From assembly GCF_000613185.1 (NCBI RefSeq), contig NZ_CCBB010000003.1, positions 2,356,001 to 2,420,000 of the forward strand: a stretch of DNA of 64,000 nucleotides, given 5' to 3'. The notes beneath the pieces are model-generated. The model was not told the origin of the DNA. It worked only from the letters and a program-made list of their open reading frames with translations, and ran no database searches. The position numbers and the translations under genes were made by a program. Shown piece by piece: positions 19,075 through 28,419 of the stretch. This stretch comes from Mycolicibacterium cosmeticum (GTDB taxonomy: Bacteria; Actinomycetota; Actinomycetes; Mycobacteriales; Mycobacteriaceae). Numbering within the stretch: position 1 is the stretch's first letter; every line of letters starts with the position of its first letter.

Positions 19075-20400
19075 TCAATGCCGGCCGGCTGGGATGCCGT
19101 GCCCAGCGTCGATATCGTCGAGGTCGCCGTCGAGTGCGGCGTAGAAGGCCTGTTCCAGGTCCAGGAAGTGCTTCTCCCATGTCCAGTTGGCGAGGACGTG
19201 TTCCCGTGCCCGTGCGCCGAGGCGGGTGGCCGCGTCGGCGTCCCGTAGGAGTTCGATGACCTCCCGGGCGAATGTCGCCGGGTCGTCGGCGATCACCACC
19301 GTGCCGTCGGGCGCCATGATTCCCTCGTTGGCGACCGAGGATGCGACGACGGCCTTGCTGCACGCCATGTACTCGATGAGCTTGTTCTGCATTCCACCGG
19401 CGGCGATCATCGGGTTGACGCACACCTGAGCGGACCGGATGATCACCCCGACGTCGGGCACCGTCCCGGTGACCCAGATGTTGTCGCGCCCATCGAGTTC
19501 CAGAATGGCTGGTGCCGGGTCGCGGCCCTGGACCACGAAAGTGGCATCGGGCACCTGTGCTCGGATGGTGGGCCAGACTCGCTCGACGAACCACAGCACC
19601 GCACCGATGTTGGGCGGATAGAGCATCGACCCGGAGAACACGATGCGCCCGGGTACCACGTCGTCCGCCTCGGCGGCCTGGAACTTGTCGGTGTCGGTCC
19701 CATGGGCACCGTAGATCCAATTGTCGATTTCGGGTTGATCGTGTGCTGCGCATTGTTCGATCACCGCAGCCACGTCGGCGGGCCCGATGAGCACCACCTT
19801 GGTGAAGTTCTGCCAGACTCTGGCTTCGAAACGACCCATCAACACGGTTTCGATGCGGTAGACGATGCGCTTGAGCCTGCTGCGCTCGTCGCGGGCCATC
19901 CGTTTGGTGTTGAGCGTCTGGGAAAGTTGCAGAGCGAGAAACGATGCCGTGCTCTGACTCGATTTGATGCTCTGCGGCACGGCGGGCGCTGTGCGCGGGT
20001 AGTAGCAGTACACGATGTCGTAATCACCGGAGCCGACCGCCCGGGCCAGGTCTCTTTTCAGGGCGGGATTGCGGAAGATGCTCACCTGCAACGGGAGAAG
20101 AGCGAACATGCCGACGACAAGACCGATGATCTTCGCGCGCCAGGACTGCGTGTAGATGTTCACCTTGCGGCAGGTTCGGTGCAGCCAGTCGGTCTGTGCT
20201 TCGTCGAGTTCTCCGTCGACCGCCAGCGTGTAGAGGTCGACCGTGTGGCCGCGTTGCGCGAGGAAGCTGATCAGATGGGCAACGGTGGTCTGGTCTCCGC
20301 GCATCATGGGAAACGGCATCCTGCTGTACACCAGGGCAATTCGCAGGCGCCGCGAGGAGGTCGGGCAGTCCATCCTGCGCGGCAGGTGCGGGTCCGGCAA
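19075..20400 (-). CDS. GT4-type glycosyltransferase
   Basis: A 441-residue GT-B fold glycosyltransferase. It has a Rossmann start RIALVYSRMPFPMMRGDQTTVAHL, then GRIVFSGSMLYPPNIGAVLWFVERVWP, which begins the donor-binding half, and the GGMQNKLIEYMACSKAVVASSVANEG motif characteristic of GT4-like enzymes. The start is taken at a TTG (20400) because a strong AAGGAG lies 6 bases upstream; an in-frame ATG at 20373 is the alternative. It is the only clear non-initiating glycosyltransferase in the island. Donor and acceptor sugars cannot be read from sequence. Confidence 0.88.
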   Translation of the reverse strand: MPDPHLPRRMDCPTSSRRLRIALVYSRMPFPMMRGDQTTVAHLISFLAQRGHTVDLYTLAVDGELDEAQTDWLHRTCRKVNIYTQSWRAKIIGLVVGMFALLPLQVSIFRNPALKRDLARAVGSGDYDIVYCYYPRTAPAVPQSIKSSQSTASFLALQLSQTLNTKRMARDERSRLKRIVYRIETVLMGRFEARVWQNFTKVVLIGPADVAAVIEQCAAHDQPEIDNWIYGAHGTDTDKFQAAEADDVVPGRIVFSGSMLYPPNIGAVLWFVERVWPTIRAQVPDATFVVQGRDPAPAILELDGRDNIWVTGTVPDVGVIIRSAQVCVNPMIAAGGMQNKLIEYMACSKAVVASSVANEGIMAPDGTVVIADDPATFAREVIELLRDADAATRLGARAREHVLANWTWEKHFLDLEQAFYAALDGDLDDIDAGHGIPAGRH

Positions 20401-20435
20401 TGTGCTCTCCTTCGGAACCGAGATTGTCCGCGGAA

Positions 20436-21695
20436 TCACCGCAGCCGATTGATGTCGACGACGCGTGCCGCGGTCAAGGCGTACTTGCCTGCGGTGCTGC
20501 GGGTGTCCACCACCAGGTCCCACTCGGTGTTCTCGATCATCTCCTGGTCGACGAGCAACTGACGGATGAAGGGTGAATTCGACAGCACACCGAGGTTCTG
20601 GCCCATCAGGTTGTGCGGCTGGACGTGCGGGTCGAAGATGGAGAGCTGGTAGCCCGCGGTGATCAGCATCCTGGCGATATCGATGTTCGGGCTCTCCCGC
20701 AGATCGTCGCTGTCGTTCTTGAACGCGATACCCAGCAGCAGAACCCTCGCCCCGTGCTCCAGCTCTTCGGCGACGTACCGGTACAGAAACGACTTGTGGG
20801 CCTCGTTGGAGTCGATCAACGAGTCGATCAGGTGCGTGGACCCACCGGACATGCGCGATATGTGCTGCAGCGCCCGAACATCTTTGGGCAGGCAGGAGCC
20901 GCCGAAGGGGCCGCCGGGGCGCAGGTAATACGGCGAGATGTTCAGTTTGGTGTCCGAGACGAAGATTTTGTGGACCTCGGCGGCGCTGATGCCGAGCTGG
21001 GCGCACAGCCTGCCGATCTCGTTGGCGAACACGGTCTTCACGGCGTGGAACGTGTTGTCCACGAACTTGGTGATCTCGCTTTCGCGATACCTGACGTAGA
21101 ACACCGGGGCGTCGATGCCTTCGTTGATCTTGTCGATGACCGGGCACCGCCCGCCGGTCCTGGTCCCGACGACGATTTTGGGCGGGGCGAAGAAGTCCTT
21201 GACCGCCGAAGATTCGCGTAAGAACTCCGGGTTGTACACCAGCTCGATGCGTGAGGCCTCGTCCTGCAACACTTCGTCGAAGATGGGTTGGATCAACTCT
21301 TCCATCGTTCCGGGGCGGATGGTGGACCGGTACACGACGGTCAGATTGCCATCAGGGTATGCCCGGACGACTTCGGCGATCTGACGTGAGACCTCCGCGA
21401 TGAACGTCATGTTGTGTGAGCCGTCCGCCGCGCTCGGCGTCCCCACGCAGACGATCGCCATTTCGCATGAGGCGACCTCGGGCACCACGGTGGTGCTGGC
21501 GTGGATCAAGCCTTGTCGGCGAGCTTCGGCAATCAGTTCTCCGACACCGGGTTCGGTGATGGGCGAGCGCCCGGCCAGGACGGCCTCCACCTTGAGAGGG
21601 TTCGGGTCGATTCCGATGATCTCGTGGCCTTCGCTGGCAAGGCATGCAGCCGCGGTGATGCCGACATATCCCAGGCCCAGGATGGCAATCTTCAC
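20436..21695 (-). CDS. UDP-glucose/GDP-mannose dehydrogenase family (AlgD-like)
   Basis: A 419-residue NAD-dependent four-electron sugar-nucleotide dehydrogenase that makes a uronic acid donor. It has the NAD motif ILGLGYVG (5-12), YNPEFLRESSAVKDF, a catalytic lysine in EITKFVDN (K210) and the active-site Cys268 in GGSCLPKDVRA. The Leu after Cys (SCLPKD rather than SCFPKD) resembles GDP-mannose dehydrogenase AlgD more than Ugd, but specificity needs testing. The GTG at 21695 is 7 bases after AGGAG; the longer open frame upstream runs through a tandem repeat and is not protein-like. It is followed after 35 bases by the glycosyltransferase gene. Confidence 0.92.
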   Translation of the reverse strand: MKIAILGLGYVGITAAACLASEGHEIIGIDPNPLKVEAVLAGRSPITEPGVGELIAEARRQGLIHASTTVVPEVASCEMAIVCVGTPSAADGSHNMTFIAEVSRQIAEVVRAYPDGNLTVVYRSTIRPGTMEELIQPIFDEVLQDEASRIELVYNPEFLRESSAVKDFFAPPKIVVGTRTGGRCPVIDKINEGIDAPVFYVRYRESEITKFVDNTFHAVKTVFANEIGRLCAQLGISAAEVHKIFVSDTKLNISPYYLRPGGPFGGSCLPKDVRALQHISRMSGGSTHLIDSLIDSNEAHKSFLYRYVAEELEHGARVLLLGIAFKNDSDDLRESPNIDIARMLITAGYQLSIFDPHVQPHNLMGQNLGVLSNSPFIRQLLVDQEMIENTEWDLVVDTRSTAGKYALTAARVVDINRLR

Positions 21696-21998
21696 GGGTG
21701 GTCTCCTCTCGATAAGTGAGGCGCGCGTCCTCCGCGGTGCCGGTCTGACGCATGGGCGCGGATAGGTGAGTGGCACGACGTTGTTGACGCGACGGGGTTG
21801 TTGACGCGACGGGGTTTTTGACGGGACGGGGTTGTTGACGGGACGGGCATCGGATCCGACGAGAGCCGGTCGGTGCTGTGGGTTGTTCCGCGCTTCGTCG
21901 AGCGGATGAGGGCCGTATCGCAGATGTGGCATGCAGTGCGGTCTCAGCTCAGATGCGCGTCCCTCCCGAACCGATGCCGGACGGCCGGCGGTGCTTCG
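21696..21998. other. Intergenic region upstream of the dehydrogenase, with tandem repeat
   Basis: These 303 bases lie between the sugar transferase stop and the dehydrogenase start, both leftward. They contain an AGGAG ribosome site next to the start and a four-copy 17-base tandem repeat. No supported gene is present; the frame continuing upstream of the dehydrogenase is repetitive and lacks a start signal. Confidence 0.6.
21779..21846. repeat. 17-bp tandem repeat, four copies
   Basis: Four contiguous units with consensus GGTTGTTGACGSGACGG start at 21779, 21796, 21813 and 21830. The first differs at its first base, the third has TTTTT for TTGTT, and the last two have GGGACGG where the first two have GCGACGG. 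The block ends about 84 bases before the dehydrogenase start. It could be a variable-number repeat or an array of regulator sites. Confidence 0.9.
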
Positions 21999-23540
21999 TC
22001 ATGGCCGGACCGACCTCTCGCGGTAGAGCACGACCGCCCGGAAGGTCCGGATGATGATCTTGATATCGAGCCACAGGGACCAGTTCTCGATGTAGAAGTT
22101 GTCGTAACGGGCTCGGTCGGCAATGGACGTGTTGCCTTTCAGCCCACTGACTTGGGCGAGACCGGTGAGACCGACCTGCACCCGATGACGGTGGGCGTAG
22201 CGGTCTACTTCGGTTGAGAACTGCTTGACGAAATGTGGGCGTTCGGGCCGCGGCCCCACCACCGTCATGTCACCGCGCAGGATGTTCCACAGCTGCGGCA
22301 ACTCGTCTATCGATGTGCAACGCAGGAACCGTCCGACCGGACCGACCCGGTTGTCGGCGGCGACGCTCCACTGCGTCTGGGATTCGGCTTCGTTCGCGGG
22401 CCGCATCGAGCGGAATTTCAATACCTCGAAAGTCTTGCCGTCGCGTCCAACTCGCACCTGCCGGAAGATCACGCCTGGGCCACCCTCGAGTCGAACTGCG
22501 ACCGCCGCCGCGATGAGCACCGGAAGCAAGACCACCAAGGCGACCGATGACACCGCGATGTCGAAAAGCCGTTTGATCGCCCTGGTCAGACCGCGGAGGT
22601 TGGGGTTACGAATCCGCATGATCGGAATGGAGCCGATGTGGTCGGCGACGCCGGTCAGGGTGTAGAAGTGGTGCATCCGCGGAACGATCATCAGTTCGGC
22701 TGTCTCGCACTCCTTGGTACGCACCGCGTCCATCAACGCGCGTTCGTCGAAGCGGCCGTCGGCCAACAGCAGGGTGTCCGCACCGGCCGTCACGACGGCC
22801 ATATCGAGATCGCCGAGGCGGCCGAGCCGAGGCAGGTACCGTTCGGCCGGGCAGTCTTCACAGTTGTCCACGAAGCCGTCGACCGTGAGCCCGTATTCCG
22901 GATGTTCGGTCAGGATCTTGGCCAGCTCCGCCGCGACGGGGCCTCCGCCGATGAGGATCGTGTGATGCTGGGTGAGCTTGTACCGGCGACCCACGGCAAT
23001 GAGTCTCGTGGTGATCAGGCGGCCGACGACAACGAGTAGCACTGACTGGCAGGCGGTTTCGATGAAGGTCAGAACCGCCGCTTTCTGATGGGCGAACAGG
23101 ATGGCCGCAGACAGAATCGCCACGGTCGCCAGCAGCCGGGTGAGGATGGTGGGAAGTTCGTCCAGCACGCTCAGATGCAGTCTTGCGGTGTACCGGCTTC
23201 CGCCGGAGAGAAAAACGGTGCCCACGATCGCCATCGCGACGACCGCATAGATCTGAGGCGGCCGCCAGGCCAATGGGATGACCATCATGGTGAAGTCGAC
23301 AGCGGGCACGACCATGAAGGCCCGGATCCTGCCGATGATTCTGGTGGCACGCAAAGAGTGACGCACGCCTTGGTGGCGCTGCCGGGTCGGGCTGTCGCCC
23401 GGTGAGACCCGGTCGGATCCCCTGGGCCGCGCGACGGACACCTGGTCGTGGCGCAGGGAATGAGATGCGGATGTCGTCATTCCGTGCGCCACAGAACCGT
23501 GCCCGGTGGTGATGGTGGTGGTATCGGCCGCCCTGGTCAT
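21999..23540 (-). CDS. Initiating polyprenyl-phosphate sugar-1-phosphate transferase
   Basis: A 513-residue protein of the exopolysaccharide-synthesis polyprenyl glycosylphosphotransferase family (WbaP/CpsE-like). The N-terminal half has about four membrane helices and a CoA-binding-like Rossmann segment (HTILIGGGPVAAELAKIL). The C-terminal bacterial sugar transferase domain begins RAIKRLFDIAVSSVALVVLLP, followed by EVLKFRSM and DELPQLWNILRGDMTVVGPRPE, with the Asp/Glu pair of the catalytic domain. It would attach the first sugar-phosphate to decaprenyl phosphate. The ATG at 23540 follows AGAGGAT. It heads the leftward assembly genes opposite the 1.3-kb non-coding region. Confidence 0.93.
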   Translation of the reverse strand: MTRAADTTTITTGHGSVAHGMTTSASHSLRHDQVSVARPRGSDRVSPGDSPTRQRHQGVRHSLRATRIIGRIRAFMVVPAVDFTMMVIPLAWRPPQIYAVVAMAIVGTVFLSGGSRYTARLHLSVLDELPTILTRLLATVAILSAAILFAHQKAAVLTFIETACQSVLLVVVGRLITTRLIAVGRRYKLTQHHTILIGGGPVAAELAKILTEHPEYGLTVDGFVDNCEDCPAERYLPRLGRLGDLDMAVVTAGADTLLLADGRFDERALMDAVRTKECETAELMIVPRMHHFYTLTGVADHIGSIPIMRIRNPNLRGLTRAIKRLFDIAVSSVALVVLLPVLIAAAVAVRLEGGPGVIFRQVRVGRDGKTFEVLKFRSMRPANEAESQTQWSVAADNRVGPVGRFLRCTSIDELPQLWNILRGDMTVVGPRPERPHFVKQFSTEVDRYAHRHRVQVGLTGLAQVSGLKGNTSIADRARYDNFYIENWSLWLDIKIIIRTFRAVVLYRERSVRP

Positions 23541-24852
23541 TGCCCAATCCTCTCGAATCCAGCAAACAATATTGACGGGATCGTAAATAAGCATAACTGG
23601 TGTGCGGCGGATCAACAACGCGAACGGAAACGATTGCGACCACCGTCGGTGCAAGCCCGGAACGTTGTTACCGATGGCGGTAGACCGCGATCGGGGGGCA
23701 CTCTATTCATTTGCCGATCTCCGTGATGACGGCGGTGTCAACTTTGTGTTGCAACGGCGTGCGCGAATCAAGAAGCGCGGTCCGTTGAAAACGATACTAG
23801 TGCCAGACACCGCGCTTCGCCCAGTAACTTCACAATATTGACGCGCCATACGTGCAGGTAGATGTGCATTCATCCGTCGTTCACACCAAGAGTCCAGGTT
23901 GCGACCGCGCCGGCGGTGTCGCCAATCAAACGCCCGAAAGCTCCAACCAGACGCTTCAAGAATCGTCGCGATATCGCGGCCGTATTGCTTAACAAAATTT
24001 GCTGGAAGAGCCTTCGCGGTATGCCTTACGGGTAACGGGTGACGATGCATTGCTTGTCACCCGTTGGGTACTGAAACTGCACCGCGTGAACCTGGGTCAG
24101 TTCGACTCGTCGAATTACGGGCAAACCCGAAACTAGCGTTGTTCGGGTATTCCCACCGCGCCGCTGCCGCCACGATGAAAGTGGGGAAGGGGCGAAAGCG
24201 GCCGGCGTTGCTGCCGTAGCCGCGCCCTTCCGCGCCCGTCGTCGGTGAGCCCGGGCGTCGCCGGCCGGTCACCGATGGCGGCCGGCTTTGCTCATTCTGC
24301 GAGTGGGTGGATATTGCGCCGCCGGTGTCCCGGCGGTCGGTGACCGGTCACGGGCAGCAGGTGCTGCCACAACAGGGACGCCGCCATCTTTGCGGATGCA
24401 AATTCGATCGAGGTGTGGGTTGCGGCGCCCCGCGGTGCGAAACGTTGCGGTAACCAGCGCGAAATTCGCTGGTGTAGGGCCGATTTCGCCAGTTGAGCTT
24501 CCCATGCGGTCCGCCGGGGTGTGCTGGGACGGGGCGTCGGTGACACCTGGGAACTTGCCCATCGAGCACTGGGCATTTTCTCCGGGTCTGCTTCGGATGC
24601 CGGCCGGGGTGCCCGCCCCACGCGTCTGGGCCAACATCCCTGCAAAGGTCGATCCGCTCGTCGGCCGATGCGGCCGCGCCGACGGCCGGGTCCGGCTGTG
24701 TCCACGTCGCCGCGGCGGTGGCAACCATTGCCGGTCCAGGTTCGATGACGGACGATCTTTGCCGTCACCGGGCCCGGCCGGCGGCAGTGCCTTCAGGGTG
24801 GTGGCGCGCCCAGCCGCTAGGTCGGCCGCCCCGCGTATGCCACGATGGCCGC
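23541..24852. promoter_or_regulatory. Large divergent non-coding region between sugar transferase and rmlA
   Basis: About 1.3 kb without a convincing gene; the open frames here lack ribosome sites and family features. The left half is visibly more AT-rich than its surroundings. It contains a 12-base direct repeat ACAATATTGACG (23567-23578 and 23832-23843), a perfect 10-bp-stem hairpin (24034-24065) and a 14-base near-palindrome TTCGACTCGTCGAA (24101-24114). It must hold promoters for both arms of the island, and a long leader RNA is possible. Confidence 0.6.
24034..24065. repeat. Perfect inverted repeat (hairpin)
   Basis: AACGGGTGAC, a 12-base loop, then GTCACCCGTT: a perfect 10-bp stem. A near-repeat of the left arm (ACGGGTA) precedes it. 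There is no T-tract, so it is not a standard terminator; it could be an operator or an RNA hairpin. Confidence 0.8.
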
Positions 24853-24853
24853 G
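24817..24853 (+). promoter_or_regulatory. Putative promoter of the rml operon
   Basis: CTAG, 17 bases, then TGCCACGATGGCCGCGTGA. CACGAT (24841-24846) lies 6 bases before the rmlA GTG, leaderless geometry, and there is no ribosome site. The block is 18/19 identical to that in front of the BY-kinase, with the same spacing to the upstream TAG. Confidence 0.5.
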
Positions 24854-25722
24854 TGAAAGGGATCATCTTGGCGGGAGGTTCGGGGACGCGTCTGCACCCG
24901 ATCACGCTCGGTGTTTCCAAACAGTTGATGCCGGTGTACGACAAGCCGATGATCTACTACCCGCTGTCGACGCTCATGCTGGCGGGCATCCGGGACATCC
25001 TCGTGATCACCACACCGCGAGACGCCGCGAGCTTCGAGCGGCTGCTGGCCGACGGCTCTCGGTTCGGAGTCTCGATCAGTTACGCCCAGCAGCCGTCGCC
25101 GGACGGACTGGCCCAAGCCTTCACCATCGGAGCGCGTTTCATCGGTGGTGACAAGGTTGCCCTCGTCCTGGGCGACAATTTGTTGTACGGCCCCGGTCTG
25201 GGTACCCAACTGCAGGCGTTCAACGACGTCGACGGCGGGGCCATCTTCGCTTACCAAGTCGCCGATCCGGCAGCGTACGGGGTCATCGAGTTCGACGGTG
25301 CGGGGTTGGCGGTGTCGTTGGAGGAGAAGCCGAAGGTCCCCAAGAGCAACTTCGCGGTACCGGGGTTGTACTTCTATGACAACGACGTGGTCGCCATCGC
25401 CCAGCGCCTCAAGCCGAGCGCACGTGGCGAGTACGAGATCACCGATATAAACCGCGTCTATCTGGAACAGGGCAGGCTGCACGTGCGGGTGCTGCCCCGC
25501 GGTACGGCGTGGCTCGACACCGGGACCTTCGATCAGATGACCGATGCTGCCGAGTTCGTGCGGACCATGGAACGCCGGACCGGTCTGAAGATCGGGGTGC
25601 CGGAGGAGATCGGCTGGCGGCAAGGCTATCTCGATGACGACGAGTTGCGCGAACGTGCGGTGGCGCAGTCGAAGTCGGGGTATGGCGATTACCTGCTGAG
25701 CCTGCTGGACAGGAGACTCTAG
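24853..25722 (+). CDS. rmlA: Glucose-1-phosphate thymidylyltransferase
   Basis: A 289-residue nucleotidyltransferase making dTDP-glucose from dTTP and glucose-1-phosphate, the first step of dTDP-L-rhamnose synthesis. The N-terminus [17 protein letters not shown], then [39 protein letters not shown] and WLDTGTFD are all diagnostic. The GTG at 24853 has no ribosome site but sits 6 bases after a CACGAT -10 box, so it is probably translated from a leaderless mRNA. The stop abuts the rmlB ATG. Mycobacteria also carry rml genes elsewhere for the cell-wall linker (known), so this is likely a second, island-specific copy. Confidence 0.96.
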   Translation: MKGIILAGGSGTRLHPITLGVSKQLMPVYDKPMIYYPLSTLMLAGIRDILVITTPRDAASFERLLADGSRFGVSISYAQQPSPDGLAQAFTIGARFIGGDKVALVLGDNLLYGPGLGTQLQAFNDVDGGAIFAYQVADPAAYGVIEFDGAGLAVSLEEKPKVPKSNFAVPGLYFYDNDVVAIAQRLKPSARGEYEITDINRVYLEQGRLHVRVLPRGTAWLDTGTFDQMTDAAEFVRTMERRTGLKIGVPEEIGWRQGYLDDDELRERAVAQSKSGYGDYLLSLLDRRL

Positions 25723-26721
<999 letters not shown>

Positions 26722-26738
26722 GCGGAGGTAGTGGACAG

Positions 26739-28175
26739 GTGGTGGAGTACGAAAAGGCGTTGCGTGCCACCGAGACCCCGATCCCCGGCCTGACCCTCTG
26801 GGAGTTGCCCGTCCACGGGGACAACCGAGGCTGGTTCAAAGAGAACTGGCAGCGCCAGAAAATGGTTGCGGCCGGGCTGCCCGACTTCGGGCCGGTTCAG
26901 AACAACGTGTCGTTCAACGATGCCGTCGGGACCACCCGGGGTATCCATGCCGAGCCCTGGGACAAATATGTCTCGGTGGTCTCGGGGCGCGTGTTCGGTG
27001 CTTGGGTCGACCTTCGTACCGGTCCGACATTCGGGTCGGTGTTCACCGCTGAGCTGGACCCGTCCCGGGCAGTCTTCGTGCCGCGGGGAGTGGGTAATGC
27101 GTTCCAGACGTTGGAGCCCAATACCTCTTATACGTATCTGGTCAATGACCACTACTCGCCGGCCGCTGTGTACCCGTCGGTGAACCCCGCCGATGAGACG
27201 CTGGACATCCGATGGCCGGTCCCGCTCGACCGAGCGGTGCTGTCGGTGAAGGATCGCGCGCATCCGCGACTGAAGGACGTGGCTCCGATGCCGCCGCGGA
27301 AAATTCTTGTTCTCGGGGGAACCGGCCAAGTCGGAAGCGCCCTGCGCGAACTGTACGCCGACCGGTCCGGTGTCGAATTCGCCGGTCGGGCAACCATGGA
27401 CCTCGCCGCGGGCACGGACGTGCACAGCGTGTTCCGTTGGCGCGACTATGACGTCGTCATCAATGCCGCCGCGTACACGGCGGTGGACCTGGCCGAGACG
27501 GCACAGGGGCGGACAGCGGCGTGGGCGACGAATGTCAGCGGTGTCGCCGCCCTGGCCCGTGTCTGCACCACCTATGGACTGACGTTGGTGCACATCTCCA
27601 GTGACTACGTATTCGACGGCGCGGCTGCAGATCCCTACCGAGAAGACGCCCCGGTCGCTCCGCTGGGTGTCTACGGGCAGACGAAGGCCGCAGCCGACCA
27701 GATCGTGACAACCGTTCCGCGGCACTACATTTTGCGCACGTCCTGGGTGGTGGGGAAGGGGCAGAATTTCGTGCGGACCATGCTCTCGCTCGCCGAGCGT
27801 GGGATCAATCCCGCCGTGGTGGACGACCAATACGGCAGATTGACGTTCGCGCCGGAGCTGGCCCGGGCCGTCCGGCACCTCACGGAAACCGGTGCGCCCT
27901 ACGGCCTGTACAACGTGACAGGCTCAGGTGCCGTCGGGTCCCGGGCGGATATTGCACGCCGAGTGTTCGAGCTCGCCGGCCACGATCCAGACCGGGTGGT
28001 CGCGGTGAGCACCGACCGATACGTGGCCTCGATTGCGGGTCCTGTTGCGTTACGGCCGCGAAACAGCGTCTTGGATTTGAGCAAGATTCAAGCGGCAGGG
28101 TTCATGACTGTCGATGCTCAAGAGTCTCTTGTTGGCTACATTCAACGCGAGCTGTCGACGAACCCGTCGATATAG
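26739..28175 (+). CDS. Fused dTDP-4-keto-rhamnose 3,5-epimerase and reductase (RmlC-RmlD)
   Basis: A 478-residue two-domain protein. Residues ~1-185 are an RmlC cupin: LPVHGDNRGWFKENWQ, VQNNVSFN, TRGIHAEPWDKYVSVVSG with the catalytic His, FVPRGVGNAFQTLE, SYTYLVNDHYSP. From ~190 an RmlD reductase follows: KILVLGGTGQVGSALRELY, NAAAYTAVDLAE, HISSDYVFDG, YGQTKAAAD with the Tyr-x3-Lys pair, LRTSWVVG. Together they finish dTDP-L-rhamnose synthesis. The GTG at 26739 lies about 10 bases after GGAGG; a GTG at 26718 overlapping the rmlB stop is an alternative. Such fusions are known in actinobacteria. Confidence 0.92.
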   Translation: MVEYEKALRATETPIPGLTLWELPVHGDNRGWFKENWQRQKMVAAGLPDFGPVQNNVSFNDAVGTTRGIHAEPWDKYVSVVSGRVFGAWVDLRTGPTFGSVFTAELDPSRAVFVPRGVGNAFQTLEPNTSYTYLVNDHYSPAAVYPSVNPADETLDIRWPVPLDRAVLSVKDRAHPRLKDVAPMPPRKILVLGGTGQVGSALRELYADRSGVEFAGRATMDLAAGTDVHSVFRWRDYDVVINAAAYTAVDLAETAQGRTAAWATNVSGVAALARVCTTYGLTLVHISSDYVFDGAAADPYREDAPVAPLGVYGQTKAAADQIVTTVPRHYILRTSWVVGKGQNFVRTMLSLAERGINPAVVDDQYGRLTFAPELARAVRHLTETGAPYGLYNVTGSGAVGSRADIARRVFELAGHDPDRVVAVSTDRYVASIAGPVALRPRNSVLDLSKIQAAGFMTVDAQESLVGYIQRELSTNPSI

Positions 28176-28356
28176 GCATAGACGCTCATTCCCCAAGCGG
28201 ACCTCGAAAGAATCGGCATCGGCGGTGCAATGCGCCGCGAAAAATTTTCTCATCCGTCAATCTGAGCAAAATTGTGACCGCGCGCGGCTGCGTTGCTGGT
28301 CTGTTTCGAAACGGATCTTGCGCACAGAAACGACCCCCGACCTGCATGTTTTCGTG

Positions 28357-28385
28357 TTGACAGGTAGCGCACAGTCTGCAATTCT
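28357..28385 (+). promoter_or_regulatory. Putative SigA-like promoter of the small secreted protein gene
   Basis: TTGACA (28357-28362), a 17-base spacer, then AATTCT (28380-28385). This would give a leader of about 28 bases including the AGGAA ribosome site before the ATG at 28420. Confidence 0.45.
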
Positions 28386-28419
28386 TCTGTTCAGATTCCC
28401 TGACGGAAGGCCAGGAAAA

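Noticed and set aside
21779..21846. A CRISPR-like array
   Set aside because: The 17-bp units are contiguous with no spacers and there are no cas genes in the window.
21700..21932. N-terminal extension of the dehydrogenase through the tandem repeat
   Set aside because: The extension would be repetitive and Pro/Arg-rich, while a GTG with AGGAG at 21695 gives the normal family N-terminus.
23703..24050. A 115-codon minus-strand frame in the 1.3-kb non-coding region
   Set aside because: No ribosome site, no recognisable motif, Arg-rich composition and a position across the hairpin; treated as chance.
24101..24114. TTCGACTCGTCGAA as a LexA (SOS) box
   Set aside because: The mycobacterial LexA consensus is TCGAAC-N4-GTTCGA; this palindrome has different half-sites and spacing, and no SOS gene is nearby.
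24288..25151. A long plus-strand frame overlapping the start of rmlA
   Set aside because: It is out of frame with rmlA and dissolves into Arg/Gly/Pro-rich sequence; rmlA explains the coding signal.
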